This document shows positions 20,990-32,039 of a stretch of 64,000 bases of DNA, piece by piece. Under the pieces are notes generated by a model. The model was not told where the DNA came from. It saw only the letters and a program-made list of their open reading frames with translations, and searched no databases. Each line of letters starts with the position of its first letter. The stretch's first letter is position 1. A program made the position numbers and the translations under genes. The stretch spans positions 62,001 through 126,000 of the forward strand of contig JAGVSM010004551.1 of NCBI GenBank assembly GCA_022494885.1. Direction: 5' to 3'. Origin of the DNA: Micrasema longulum. Lineage: Eukaryota > Arthropoda > Insecta > Trichoptera > Brachycentridae.

Positions 20990-22425
20990 CTAGCTTGGAT
21001 TGACATATTTTTATTGGCAATTAGTATAGTGAGAGCTCCATTAATTTATATGCACGTATTCAATATCCTTTAAACAAATCTAATTGATAAGCATAATTAT
21101 AATTTAATTGATAAGATTAAGAAAGAGCCTCTGAGATGGTTTGGTCATGTAGAACAATGGACGACGAAAAAATGGTAAAACAAGTATATTTGGCGGAAAT
21201 GAACGGTAACGCGAGACGAGGACGACCAAGGAAGAGGTGGCGTGGTCAGATAAACCAAAATCTTAATTCTGGTCATGTCAAAAGCCGACAGAACCGAAGG
21301 GCATGTATGTCAAGATGTATGAATGTGGAAGAAGCTAGGAATGTATGCCAGGAAGACGTGTGTGGCGGTCCGTTCTCTCTGCCTACTCCTAAGGGGAAAT
21401 GGCGTGATGGTATTAGTGGTAGTTATTAAACAAATATTTTAATTTTTCCAACTCTTGAAAACATACTTCTCAGATACACAAATTCTTCCACTTGCTCGAG
21501 ACCATAGAATTAAGAATAGTCCAGAAACCGCATACGCACATCAAACAGAAGGCAACTCAACTACTCATAAATGAGTAGGTTTACGTTTTCACCTATAAGT
21601 TTCTTTGTAGACGTCGCTCAGTACGCAACTCCTGATTTGAATTCAACTATGCCGTGTTGTGTCCTTTAAAAGTGTATAAATACTGCTAGAATCTTAAAGA
21701 AACAGGATGCAATCACATTTCATGTGTAATGAGCAAATGAATGTGTATGTAACTAATGCATTATTTAAAAATTGAATTATTTTTCCATCTGTCAGATTGT
21801 CGAAGAAACAAAATGGAAATTTGGTTAGTGTTGCCAGGGTAGTAAATTTGTTTACCCTACTTTGCTCATCTAATGAGAAAATTAATGAAAATTGGATCTC
21901 GGATTAAATAACTCTGTGGTGGACATTTGACCGACATTATCTTCAAAACATCAAATATTATTTAACATGATATATAAATATCCGTTAAATATTTTAAGTT
22001 TAAAGTTCATTAATTCAATTACTCTTATTAAATGACCCTTTACTTATCTACTCTGTTGTGTCAATCAATACGTCCGCGTGCATAATACAATTTTAGAGAA
22101 ATTAACAGAGTGCTTTTTTTTTACCTTACATTTGTGTTATGATTTTTTTCCCAATCAAGCAACATTACGCTGCGACGTCACGGCGAAAGAAGGGCATAGT
22201 GGGGGAATTATTGGACACAGTCTGATGTATTCAAATATGATTCTACGCTCTTTCTGGACTCTTCTTAATTTTATGCTCTATACATTGGTTATTTAAATTT
22301 ATTTTGGACTCAGTCCCCATTCAAATGCACTATTTTTAACAGGTTCATTAATTTCTAACTCGTTCTCTTAACACACATCATAAATTCTAGAGATTATTTA
22401 TTGCAAGTTCTCTTTGTTGCTTACA
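20990..22425. mobile_element. Rearranged RTE-like (R1) fragments
   Basis: Three minus-strand pieces match the RTE copy at 36.8-37.6 kb: 20990-21075 (CACTGCCAGTCTAGC), 21455-21510 (CACTTGCTCGAGAC) and 22368-22422 (ATTCTAGAGATTATTTATTG). They enclose a plus-strand piece at 21085-21429. The result is a scrambled, inverted arrangement of one family, with about 850 bp of unrecognised DNA between the last two pieces. Confidence 0.55.
21085..21429 (+). pseudogene. RTE-like LINE C-terminus (lineage R1)
   Basis: In the frame at 21136-21429, MVKQVYLAEMNGNARRGRPR is followed by KRWRGQINQ and CMSRCMNVEEARNVCQ, the conserved tail of this lineage. Just upstream, EPLRWFGHVEQW-like bases lie in another frame. 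The ending FSLPTPKG replaces the family's usual SAYPxG tail. It is 5'-truncated; the frame given starts at an internal Met. Confidence 0.7.
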
Positions 22426-22570
22426 AATTAGGTACACGTATAAATATTATTTTATTTTATTCAGAAAACATACATTCATACAAAATAAGTATTAAAAACA
22501 ACGATTTTCTAACATAAAAAGACCAATTAAGTTTTCATAAATTACGCAAAAGATGTAAACATTAAATGTG

Positions 22571-22738
22571 ACTAAAAAATTAATTCCAAAGTTCCACACA
22601 AGTCATGGTCAAAATAGCTTTGTGTTCAAAGGTGTACAAAATTATAATAATCTTCCCAATGAACTAAAAACTATTAAAAATAATATATCAATAAATAAAT
22701 TTAAAGGAAATCTAAAGAAATTTTTTGAACACGTGTAA
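22571..22738 (+). pseudogene. LINE C-terminal fragment
   Basis: A 55-codon frame ends in a stop at 22736: FHTSHGQNSFVFKGVQNYNN, then LPNELKTIKNN and FKGNLKKFFEHV. The pattern G-xx-xYNxLPxxLKxI...FKxxLKxxL is the standard C-terminus of CR1/Jockey-group LINEs. The upstream part is lost. Confidence 0.6.
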
Positions 22739-23138
22739 ATCTACAGTAAATTTTAATTAGTATGAATGTATTATTGTTTATGTTTTTTTTTTTTATATAT
22801 CCTCTGTTTTTATTTTTTCTCATGTACTCGTATTTAAAATGATATAAACGCTTACAATAAACAATAAAAAACTACAACAGTGTAAGTCACTCCCCAAGCA
22901 CAAAGGTTAGTCTCTTTTTTGGAGAGTTACAGTGATAACATTTACTAGATGTGTAAAAGTAGATATGTATAGAATATTTAAAAAACATGTACCTTTTAAA
23001 AAAATTATTAATAAAAAAAATATAATAATAAATAAGAAACCCAGTTGAGAACCGAATAATTGTTGACATTTGCGTTTTCCGTGAAAGTTATCATATCTTT
23101 AAAAAAAATACCGAATGCACACTCTGAGCCATCCATGC

Positions 23139-23604
23139 TCACACACATGAACGCACATATAAAACATACACAAACATATACATTACATGCGGCACTGGTG
23201 GAGTTGGTACATAAAAAAGGGAATTTAATCTGGTATAGCGAAGAGGACAACGGAAACCAATATTTTGTAAAAGGTACGGCGAATCAACCATATTATTTAG
23301 AATTTTGAAAAGAAAAATTAAATTACACGCAAGACGCCTTTTTTGTAGTGATTCTGTATTAAAATTTATCAAAGATGCGCCGTAATCATTTTCGATGTTA
23401 CCAAAACGATATTCGAGGCTCCATACAAATTTCTTTTGAATGTTCTCGATTTTATAAATATATACATTATACTAAGGGGACCATACTAATGAAGCGTATT
23501 CGAGTTGACTACGTACAAAAGTGTAGTAAAGAAGTTTGAGTGTATCTGGTGATGAGAATGGCTTAGAGATTCGTAAGATAAACTCTAGAAGTCTATACGC
23601 CTTA
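23139..23604 (-). pseudogene. LINE fragment, post-palm region
   Basis: On the minus strand the frame reads RISKPFSSPDTLKLLYYTFV, SQLEYASLVWSP, a stop, then IENIQKKFVWSLEYRF, and RRLACNLIFLFKILNN with DSPYLL. This is the thumb/C-terminal region of a Jockey-group LINE. It resembles the copies at 38.9-39.5 kb and 49.6-50.1 kb. It is 5'-truncated at the boundary with the next LINE. Confidence 0.7.
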
Positions 23605-24390
23605 TCTTTTTTTTATTTTTTTTTTATTTAACTTTTGTACATAATGTTATATGTACATTGGCGGGCTTATTGCCAAATGGCTATTTCTTCCAACCAACCA
23701 ATAAAATAAAAGTTTTATTTTTATAATTCAAGTTACAGAACATATTCAATAGAAAAAGAAGATTAAAAAGCTAAAAGTATATAAAAATAGAAATAAACGT
23801 ATTTGTTTATAAATTACCTTAAATCAAAACTATTACTCAATGGGAAAAAAGGAAAAAAAGAGGAAAAAGGAAAGGAGGAGAGATTAAGGAAGAGAAAGGA
23901 GATGTTTTTTCAGACGTGATTTAAACAGAGATAATGTTGTAACATCTTTGATGGTGGGTGGGAGATGATTCCACAGTCGAGCCGCATGGACACTATATGA
24001 GTTAGAAAAGAAAGAGGAATTGTGGATGGGTATTAAGAGAGTGCCTTGAGAATTAGAACGAAGAGGTAAACCATGAACTGATAAGCGTTGAAATTTTTCA
24101 CGCAGGTATATAGGAGCGTTAGAACTATGAAGTACATTGAACAGTAGTGAGATTATCCACTATTGTGTTTATGTAATCTTTAAATAAAAGCTTATCATCC
24201 ATCAGTACACCCAAATCTCTCGCTTTCATTGAGCGATTGACAATTTCCCCAGATAGTTTGTAGTCAAATAGTATTTTTTTTTCGAGTGAATGACATGACA
24301 AGACATTTATCAGAATTCAATATTAACTGATTGTCCTTGCAATGGCGACAGATTCTATCTAAGTCAGCTTGAAGAACTTCGCAATCATAA
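23605..24390 (-). pseudogene. Internally deleted LINE (J1 lineage)
   Basis: Starting from 24360 the minus strand encodes LDRICRHCKDNQLILNSDKC and MSFTRKK, the segment after the YADD box. It then jumps, without the thumb, to SVHAARLWNHLPPTIKDVTT, FKSRLKKHLLSF and a stop near 23850. The 3' UTR shares the GGCTATTTCTTCCAACCAACC-type block with the copies at 11.5 and 40.9 kb and ends in a T run at 23610-23630. An internal deletion joins the two parts. Confidence 0.7.
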
Positions 24391-24885
24391 TAATAATAAA
24401 ATGCAATTTTACTATAAAAAACGTAAGAAGATAATCTCAATTAACTGACATAAACGTATCTATTCACAATCGGCTGATTGATCATAATAATAGATGTCTG
24501 TATTGGAAACCAATAACATGATTTCGGTTATTTTGCCCGGAGTGAGAGATTGTGGAGGATTTGATAGATTGTTTGTGGAATAATATTCTCCCCCTGGAAC
24601 ATCGCTGTTCTGTGATTTTCCCTCTTCTTAATAAAATAGAATTGCATGGGCTGTTTTATGTTCCACTTCAATACGATAATAAACCGTCGACTTTCACGAT
24701 TATTTCTATTCAGAATTACCATATGTTCAAAAGATCAGGATAAGTTCAAGATCAGATGACAAAGGGGTCTGGGTCATTTTTAAAATTCAAATCTGGTTTG
24801 ATTTATTGGTTTGCTCAAACGGGAATGAATAATTGCGATAGAATGTGGAATAACTGGTTGACGACCAATATGTATTTATAAATGT
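24391..24885. other. Interval without recognised feature
   Basis: Frames of 63 and 64 codons overlap on opposite strands and show no domain. Confidence 0.4.
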
Positions 24886-24889
24886 AACA

Positions 24890-25290
24890 TGTAATAAAAA
24901 TGTAATAAGTGGTACAATGTATTAATGATATATATAAACTTAATACGTATGTATGTACAACATATAATATGAATATGTTTATGCGAATATATTCGTAAAT
25001 GTATATATGTGTGTATGTACGGTTATGAATGCATTACAAGTGCCCCGACTCAACACGGATTATATAGCGAGTCGGGGCAATTTCATAGGCATGGGTCATT
25101 CGTAATTGTGTAGCTATAATCTGTGTCTCTGTCCCTAATAAATGTATGTACAATGTTATTAATAAATAAATAAAAAAAAATAAAAAAAAATATACACATC
25201 CCTAATGCTTTATTTACTGACCTGTCGATTGGTTAAAAAAAAGGTTCATTCATTCTTTTGAGAAGCATTTCGTATAAAATTTGATAAAAT
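24890..25290 (+). repeat. Repeat F, copy 1, with perfect 10-bp hairpin
   Basis: It is shared with 51385-51930 from TATGTACGGTTATGAATGCA through CTGTGTCTCTGTCCCTAATA and GACCTGTCGATTGGTTAAA. It carries a hairpin GCCCCGACTC (25042-25051) / GAGTCGGGGC (25069-25078) with a 17-nt loop, then AATAAATAAATAAA. The hairpin plus A-rich end resembles a LINE 3' UTR. No protein part is present. Confidence 0.6.
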
Positions 25291-25524
25291 AAATTGTTAG
25301 CCGAATTTGCATTCATGTTTTTGAACAACATAATATTCAATTTTGTTATTGAGCAAAAGTCACAATTTTTCACAAAAATCATGAAAATAATATTTATGAC
25401 GTACGCAATTTTTTTGAACAGACTAATGAAAAAAACAGTAACATGTCTAACTAAAGTGAACAAATATAATAAAATATAATGAACTCACTTGAAAATCGAA
25501 GAGCTGTGTTAGACCAACTTATTA

Positions 25525-25850
25525 TTGTTATACAATATTTGAGTTTGTTCAAATTTTTGTAGACAAAAGACTGGATTTTACCCCTTCGGGAGTCATAAAG
25601 ATTAAAAAATTACAACAGGGATGGATAATACCTTAAAGAAGGGAATATGGACGTCAAGGCATTTACAGGGTTTATGACCAATCATTGACTGGTTTAAGTA
25701 GCCACTTTACACAATGTGTAACATTCACCATTCTGCCTATGTTTGAACATTCATATATCTTCAATTCTTCCTGACTGAAAATGCCTAGATTTCCATATTC
25801 CCTTCTTTAAGGTATTTTCCATCCCTGTTGTAATTTGCTAGTTATTATTT
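25525..25850. repeat. FB-380 unit ending in an inverted tip
   Basis: A plus-strand unit (ATATTTGAGTTTGTTC to CATTCTGCCTATGTTTGAAC) is followed at about 25775-25840 by an inverted piece (AATGCCTAGATTTCCATATT, CCATCCCTGTTGTAATTTG). The locus can therefore fold back. Confidence 0.65.
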
Positions 25851-25874
25851 TATATTAAAAAAAAAGATTTAAAT

Positions 25875-26209
25875 AATTCAATAATATTTTGAGTTTGTCA
25901 AAATTTTTGCAGACAAGGACTGGATTCAACTCCCTAGGAAGGTGTTAATATTTAAATATTACAACAGAGATGAAGAACATTTAAGAGAAGGTAATATGGA
26001 AGTCCAGGCATCTACATGGCTTATGACCTGTTATTGGCTGGTTTAAGTGGCCACTTTACACACTGTGTAACATTCCCCATTCTGCCTATATTTGAACATC
26101 TATATTCCTTTAATTCTTTCATCTGTTGATGTTTTTGAAGTTAAAAGCTAAAACCTTTATTTATGCGGGTGAGATTCATCTGATTGAATTATTTCATCTA
26201 CATCATGGG
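25875..26209 (+). repeat. FB-380 unit, cut by a Helitron-like element
   Basis: Starts CAATAATATTTTGAGTTTG and runs through CCATTCTGCCTATATTTG to CATGGGCAACGCC. There the unit is interrupted by the hairpin end of the Helitron-like element. In intact units the next bases are TGAAAAT. Confidence 0.7.
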
Positions 26210-27495
26210 CAACGCCCCCAGCCTCCGAGCGGGCTGGGTGTGAAATATAGTTCCTCTCTGCAACTTTAGTTTAAAATACACAAATATGTGTTAAATTGTT
26301 ATAAACATTAAATTAAGTCGCTAAGGAGTGGACATGCTGTAACAAAGAGTGAGATAATTAATTTAAAGCATTGTTTTATAAACGTTATTATATTCAACGC
26401 TTTGTTCTAACCTAACATAACCGAAATATATTCAAACGCCACAAACTCTAGTGATTTTATAACTGTGCTTCTGCTAAAACTGTTTAAAAAAGTGTTTATT
26501 TGTGAAGATCAAGTGCCGAAATTAAACTATTTATTATAAAACAATTTCTGTATGATATAGTGCTACCTATCTATGTTCATTTAAAAATACAAATGATACA
26601 TTTTTTCCTGTATCACGTAAAATTACTCGAATATCAAAAGTAATGCACAAGTTTATCTGACATCTTAATCAAAGTAAAGTAATAATAATAAGTAATAACA
26701 AACAAAATTTAAAAAAAGCGGATATATTCCTTGGTACATACACCCTACTCTACGCACACAGATGCGTTTCTACTATCATCTCCCAGGGAACAGCCAAATG
26801 TGAACCAAGTGTTTTTATAGTAATTTACTAGGAAAAGGACAATATATCCTGTTTACTGCGCACGCGCACCAAACCTGTTATTAACCTTAATAATAAGTTG
26901 AGGAACGCTATCTTTGTTTAGTTTTTTACATTTAACTTTTTGTGCTGTTACGTGTTCACTTAATTGCCATACTTACTCGTTCTTTGCTCAATGTATTATT
27001 ATTGCGTTTTTTAAAATTATTTTTTATTTTTAACTTTTTAAAATCATTCTTATGTTGTTGAAATTCCATTTGTCGATGCGTTTTGAAGCTGCAAGACTTT
27101 TTGTGATGTTAACTATCAAATTATTTTTATCATATTATGTAAATGTTATCAACTATCAAATATATAAATTTAGTAAATGGGGTCTAGAATTTCAACCGTC
27201 CATGCGCTCAGTAGCTGCGAGACTTGTTGTTATCTAACTTCCAACTTTATAAATTTGATTTTTATTTCGTTTTTAGAATGTCACTTAAACTCTAAACTTC
27301 ATTGTCAAATAAAATTTTAAAAATAAAAATGTAAATAGGGGCTAGATTTCTCATTGTCCATGCGCTCTGTGGCTGCAAGACGTTCTGTCATCTAGCTAAT
27401 ATATATCATAATTGTTATATATCATAATTGGAGACGAGGAACTAGAATCCCAACCGTCCATGCGCTGTGTAGCTGCAAGACGTGTTGGGATATTT
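26210..27495 (-). mobile_element. Helitron-like element with four internal repeat units
   Basis: The end at 26210 contains a stem-loop CAGCC/GGCTG and then GGTGTGAAATATAGTTCCTC, the reverse complement of the 59.2-kb end. At 27040-27490 four units of roughly 100-130 bp share GTCCATGCGCTxxGTAGCTGCAAGAC. One end hairpin, internal tandem units, no terminal inverted repeats and no coding frame resemble Helentron/HINE-type elements, but this class call is inference. It is inserted inside an FB-380 unit. Confidence 0.55.
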
Positions 27496-27499
27496 ATTT

Positions 27500-28065
27500 A
27501 TTGTATATTGACTTTATAAAATGTCAATACACAATAAGTTACAAGCATGAATATTTTTTTTAAAGTTTGTGAAACACATCGCAATGTACTTTAGGGATGT
27601 GATATATTTGTACATATTTCTATGGTTCTAAAATAATTCATATGAAAAAAAAAACAGTAAAAAAATTAAGAATGTTCGTTTAACCTTTTACTGGTTACTT
27701 ATTCAGGTAGGCATTACTAACAAGCGCATACAAAAGGTATTCAAAGCTTCAAGAAGGGTGTAATTACCATCAGCAGGTCTAAAAGAGGTTCTTTGTTTTC
27801 TTCATTTCCTTCGCTTTCGGATACATCAATGTGCGGAAGAGAAGGGCGGAAAGAATTGTATTAATAATGAACTAGAAAATTTATTTGCTGCTCGAAAATT
27901 TTATGTATCCGTTAAAATATTTCGTGCTATTTGTCGTTTTTAAAGAATTTTCTTGTTTTTAAAACAAGGCGACCTTTTGAGATTTATTATTTTATTCAAC
28001 ATGTTTTATTTCATATTTATCATGTTTATCTTTTTGGACCTAATACTAATAAATAACTATTCTCC
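27500..28065. other. Interval without recognised feature
   Basis: I recognise no gene, LINE or repeat family. Confidence 0.4.
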
Positions 28066-28069
28066 ACTG

Positions 28070-28310
28070 GTAGGTTCCGTAAGATTTCATATTTTGGCCA
28101 TGTGTTGAGAGGTGATAAATATGCCATACTTAAGCTTGCCATGAAGGGTAAGATCGAGGGACGTAGAGGGGTCGGACGAAAACAGCTTTCCTGGCTTCAG
28201 GATGAGAACTGTGGAGGAGCTGTCTCGCACTGCTCAGGATAAAGAAGCTTTTTTCTGAGTGTTTGTCAACGTCGGGGGGACCCAAAATGACACTTGAAGA
28301 AGAATAATGT
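28070..28310 (+). pseudogene. RTE-like LINE C-terminus (lineage R2)
   Basis: The frame reads RKISYFGHVLRGDKYAILKL, KGKIEGRRGVGRKQLSWLQ, then shifts to MRTVEELSRTAQDKEAFF. This is the same signature as the better copy at 59.48 kb (YFGHVxRGxKYxxLxLxxxxxIxGRR). It ends in GAAGAAGAATAATG, the GAA-type tail also seen there. The fragment is short and frameshifted. Confidence 0.65.
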
Positions 28311-28339
28311 TTTGAGTATGGCCAAAAGTTGCGGACGGG

Positions 28340-28835
28340 CTTGATTGCAGAGGGAAAACATTTTTGAGAAGGGGCAATGAAAGTGTCACCGGATGGTTTA
28401 AGTGACTACTGTGTGACATTCACCATTCTGCCTGTGTTTAAACATACACATTTCCTCAACTCTTCCATCTGTTGAAGGTGAAACAATTGTCACGGATTTT
28501 TTTTTTATATTTGTAAAAATTAAATAAAGTGTTCAGTAGGCTCAAATCAGTGTTTGATTTTTTATATTAAAAATTTAAATATGGATTTCGACAAAATAAT
28601 CACCAAATCAATCAATCAATCAATGAAACCTTTATTATGTGGGTGAGATTCACCCGGCTGAATTCCATATTCCCTTCTCAAAAATGCCTTCCCTCTCTGT
28701 TTCAACAAATTTTGATCTAAATAACTCCCCAGGAATGAAATACAGCCTATCTGCAAACATTTATACATACTTAAAACATTGATGAATAAACTAACTGGTA
28801 AAAGAAGAAGTATGAAAATTGGAAAATTGTTTTCA
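28340..28835. repeat. FB-380, inverted pair of partial units
   Basis: A plus-strand piece (CATTTTTGAGAAGGGG to CCATCTGTTGAAGGTG) is followed by about 150 bp of unrelated AT-rich DNA with (CAAT)n near 28605. A piece in plus order, AACCTTTATTATGTGGGTGA, follows, and then from about 28660 an inverted piece (CATATTCCCTTCTCAAAAAT to AGTGTTGCCTAGTAAATG). The family is decayed here. Confidence 0.6.
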
Positions 28836-28855
28836 AGTGTTGCCTAGTAAATGCA

Positions 28856-29344
28856 AAACTGTGTTTGTTTGCTTGTTTGTGTTTCCGTCACGTCACAACG
28901 GTGTGACCAATTGACGTGAATTTTCGCATGGAGATAGTTGAAAAGATAAAAAGTGAAATAACTTTTCATTCCAAAAATAAAATAAATCTCCCTGTGGAAA
29001 ATTGTTACTGGAAAATTAAATTCTTTGTCTACGTCGCAATAGAGCTATCGATTGATGTGTTTTTTTGCATTGGGATAGCCGAAAAGCTAACAAATGATAA
29101 AAAATACCTTTGATCACGAAAAAACCTCTTACTTCCTCGGGAAAATGAGTGGAAAAATGAATTACTACTAAAACAGAATAACGATGCTACATCGATGAAG
29201 AATGAAATATCGTTGTAGTTGGAGGACTGGCAATTGATACAGGCGTCCTTTTATCCCGAAAAAGATTTATATTGTTAAACGACAAAACAAATTAATAAAC
29301 TAATGTTTCCCTTATACCACGCAAGCGAGGCCTCAGATAAAAAA
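28856..29344 (+). mobile_element. Helitron-like fragment of a widespread insect type
   Basis: It contains TCCGTCACGTCACAACGG, TTCGCATGGAGATAGTTGAA and CTTTTATCCCGAAAAAG, and ends CACGCAAGCGAGGCCTCAG with AAAAAACTAG followed by T. Ends of the form GCGAAGCCGCGG...CTAGT are common in insect genomes, and CTAG before T fits a Helitron 3' terminus. No Rep/helicase frame is present. The family attribution rests on remembered pattern, so confidence is moderate. Confidence 0.45.
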
Positions 29345-31435
29345 CTAGTAATAAATAAATTTTAAAACGAAAAAATAAAATACTAAATATAAGCTATAAA
29401 ATACTAAATAAAAGGTTCACAAAAGAAATATTTAAAAAAGACATTCTAAAAAATAAAATTTACAAAAAAATGGTAAAAGAAAGACACAATGAACATCTGC
29501 AAATACAACTAAAAAATATTCAAAAAGAGCTGAGAAATGATATAAGAAATTCTAAAAAACAATACTATCAACAACAAATAGCATGCGCAGAAGGAAACAG
29601 TAATGAATTATGGAAAATTATTAAAAATATTAAATCAGACACAAAAATACCATCACCATTTATAAAGGAAATAAAACAAATAGATGGAAAAGTAACAAAT
29701 AATCGGGTAGAAATAACAAGTACATTAAATGATTTTTATACAAATATAGGAAAAAAACTTGCAAATAAAATAAAGGGACCATGTTTAAATGTAACAGAAA
29801 CACAAAAATACCAAATAAATGGTAATTTTTTTCTTAGACCCGCAACAATAGGAGAAATTAAAAAAAATACAGATAATTTGAAAAAAAATGCTTCTCCGGG
29901 ATATGATAAAATTAAACCATCGCTAGTAAAAATTCTTAAAGACATGCTTAGTCCAATATTAACAAATCTGATTGATCTGCATATAAAAGAAGGTACCTAT
30001 CCAGATGAATTAAAAATAGCAAGAATCACTCCAATATATAAAGGAGGTGATAAAAAAGATCATAGCAATTACAGACCAATTGCAAATTTAACAGTTTTCA
30101 ACAAAATATTTGAAAAATATATTCAAAAGAGATTAATGGATCATGTTAAAAATCTTAATATACTTACTTTTAATCAACATGGCTTTCAGGAAAAAAAAGG
30201 AACCGGAACAGCCCTAGTGAATTTAATAAATTTTATTCAAACCAACATGGATACTGGGATCCCAATCACGAGAGTAATCTTAGATTTTAAAAAAGCTTTC
30301 GATACGGTTCATGTTGAGACCATGATAAAAAAATTAAACGACATAGGAGTAAAATTTCAAGAAAGTAAACTATTAAAATCATATTTAGCAAATCGGAAGC
30401 AGTATACATATGTAAATGAAAAAAAAAAGCCTTTTGCAAACGGTAAATTTTGGAGTACCCCAAGGATCCATTTTGGGTCCAATATTATATATTTTATACA
30501 TTAATGATTTGTCACTGTACAATTTCAAGGGAAAAATTATTATGTATGCCGACGACATTGGACTATTCTATAAAAATCAAACAGACGTATTAACAAACAA
30601 TGACATAAACAAAGACCTAACTATGTTGACTAAATGGACAAACACAAACTTACTTACACTTAATGAAAAAAAATGCAATATTATCCATTTTGAAACTAGA
30701 AAAAAATGTCATAAAGTAGATGCTTACATAAATAATGAACGACTTACTGAAATTGAACATGTTAAATACTTAGGACTCACAATAGACAGACAATTAACAT
30801 GGACAATTCATATCAACAATTTAATTAGCAAAGTGGCGACATTATCGAGTCTTTTTTTAAAAATCAAAAACTTTGTTCCAAAAACGGAAAAAAATTATAA
30901 TGTATGAAGCCTATGTAAAAACTAAAATATGTTATACGCAACTATTATGGGGAGCAGGATATCAAAATGAGATAAACAGACTACAAAGACAACAAAATAA
31001 AATATTAAAGTTAGTATATGAACTTCCTTATTTAACTGCAACTAGAGAACTTTTTAAACAAACTAAGCAATTAAATATAACTGAACTCTTTCAACTAGAA
31101 TCATTAAAATTTATCAATAAATTAGCCACTAATGTAATTGTAGACAAAGAACTAAAACTAGTAAAAAATTGTAGTCAACATGGACATAATACGAGAATAT
31201 CAGACAAATACCATATGCAACTTTCTAAAACAAGACAAGGACAATCAAGACTAATGAACCAGGGACTGAAATTATACAATAAACTACCAGACAAAACTAA
31301 ACAAAAGACTCAGACAAACTTTACAAAAGATGTAAAAAATATTATTTTAAACAACAGAGTATAAATGAAAAATGTATGTATTATTTTATGTAAAATGAAT
31401 GTTATAATCCGTAAGGGTTTATAAATAAATAAATT
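29345..31435 (+). mobile_element. Longest LINE copy, CR1/Jockey group
   Basis: This 2.1-kb LINE is 5'-truncated. It begins right after the Helitron-like end and lacks ORF1 and endonuclease. It carries nearly the whole reverse transcriptase and C-terminal domain (29470-31364), a short 3' UTR with the imperfect hairpin AATCCGTAAGGGTTT near 31407-31421, and an AATAAATAAAT end. The C-terminal HNTR...YNKLP pattern fits the CR1/Daphne/Crack-type branch, but I cannot assign a clade with certainty. Confidence 0.85.
29470..31364 (+). pseudogene. LINE reverse transcriptase ORF2, two frameshifts
   Basis: Segment 1 (29470-30504, 344 codons) has ASPGYDKIKP (residues 141-150), ITPIYKGGDKKDHSNYRPIA (186-205), QHGFQ (236-240) and LDFKKAFDTV (271-280), holding the first catalytic Asp. 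Segment 2 (30416-30907) has GVPQGSILGP (13-22) and the YADD box (44-47), then YLGLTIDRQLTW. Segment 3 (30873-31364) has the C-terminus with HNTRISDK and LYNKLPDK. The breaks fall at the A-runs 30419-30428 and 30888-30894. All catalytic motifs are present apart from the shifts. It would copy LINE RNA at a nicked target. Confidence 0.9.
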
Positions 31436-31454
31436 TTCAAATAAAAAAGAATTT

Positions 31455-31605
31455 CATGTAAAAATTATATTTGCAGCACTTACTTAGTGCTTATTCATTA
31501 AAATAAAATAAATATAAAACAATGTTTTTAGACATCTAATTTTTTGTACTAACCGGTTTTAAGGTACACGAGCTTTTTTATCGAGGTATAATTAATTAAT
31601 GAACC
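31455..31605 (-). mobile_element. HHR-2 PLE end, minus orientation
   Basis: ATTTGCAGCACTTACTTAGTG, ATTCATTAAAATAAAATAAA and TACTAACCGGTTTTAAGG match the HHR-2 outer tail and motif. On the minus strand the order is ACC, TCGATAA, a degraded stem II, AAAACCGGTTAGT. The ribozyme core is damaged. Confidence 0.6.
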
Positions 31606-32010
31606 AACAATATTTTGAGTTTGTCCACTCCCTGGGGAGCTCCTTGTCTACAAAAATTTGGACAAACTCAAAATATTGTTGATAAATTCACTTGGTCCAT
31701 GAAGAAGTATATAAATTGAAAAATTAAAATTTTCAGGCGTTGCCCAGTATGTAGGTGAAATAATTTAATCACACGAATCTTACCCGCATAAATAAAAGTT
31801 TCAGCTCTTTAACTTCACAAACATCAACAGATAAAAGAATTGAAGGAATATAGATGCTCAAATATGGGCAGAATGGTGAATGTTACACAGTGTGTAAAGT
31901 GGCCACTTAAACCAGCCAATGACAGGTCATAAGCCTTGTAGATGCCTAGACTTCTATATTACCTTCTCTTAAATGTTCTTCATCTCTGTTGTAATATGTT
32001 AATTAATGAA
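31605..32010. repeat. FB-380, short plus tip then full minus unit
   Basis: ACAATATTTTGAGTTTGTCC (plus) is followed within about 30 bp by its inverse GGACAAACTCAAAATATTGT, then a full unit in minus orientation to about 32010 (ATTACCTTCTCTTAAATG, CTCTGTTGTAATATG). The tip forms a strong hairpin. Confidence 0.75.
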
Positions 32011-32039
32011 CCTTATCCTATTTAATTTTAACAATATTT

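Noticed and set aside
29736..29945. 69-codon minus frame within the LINE
   Set aside because: Antisense shadow of the reverse transcriptase frame.
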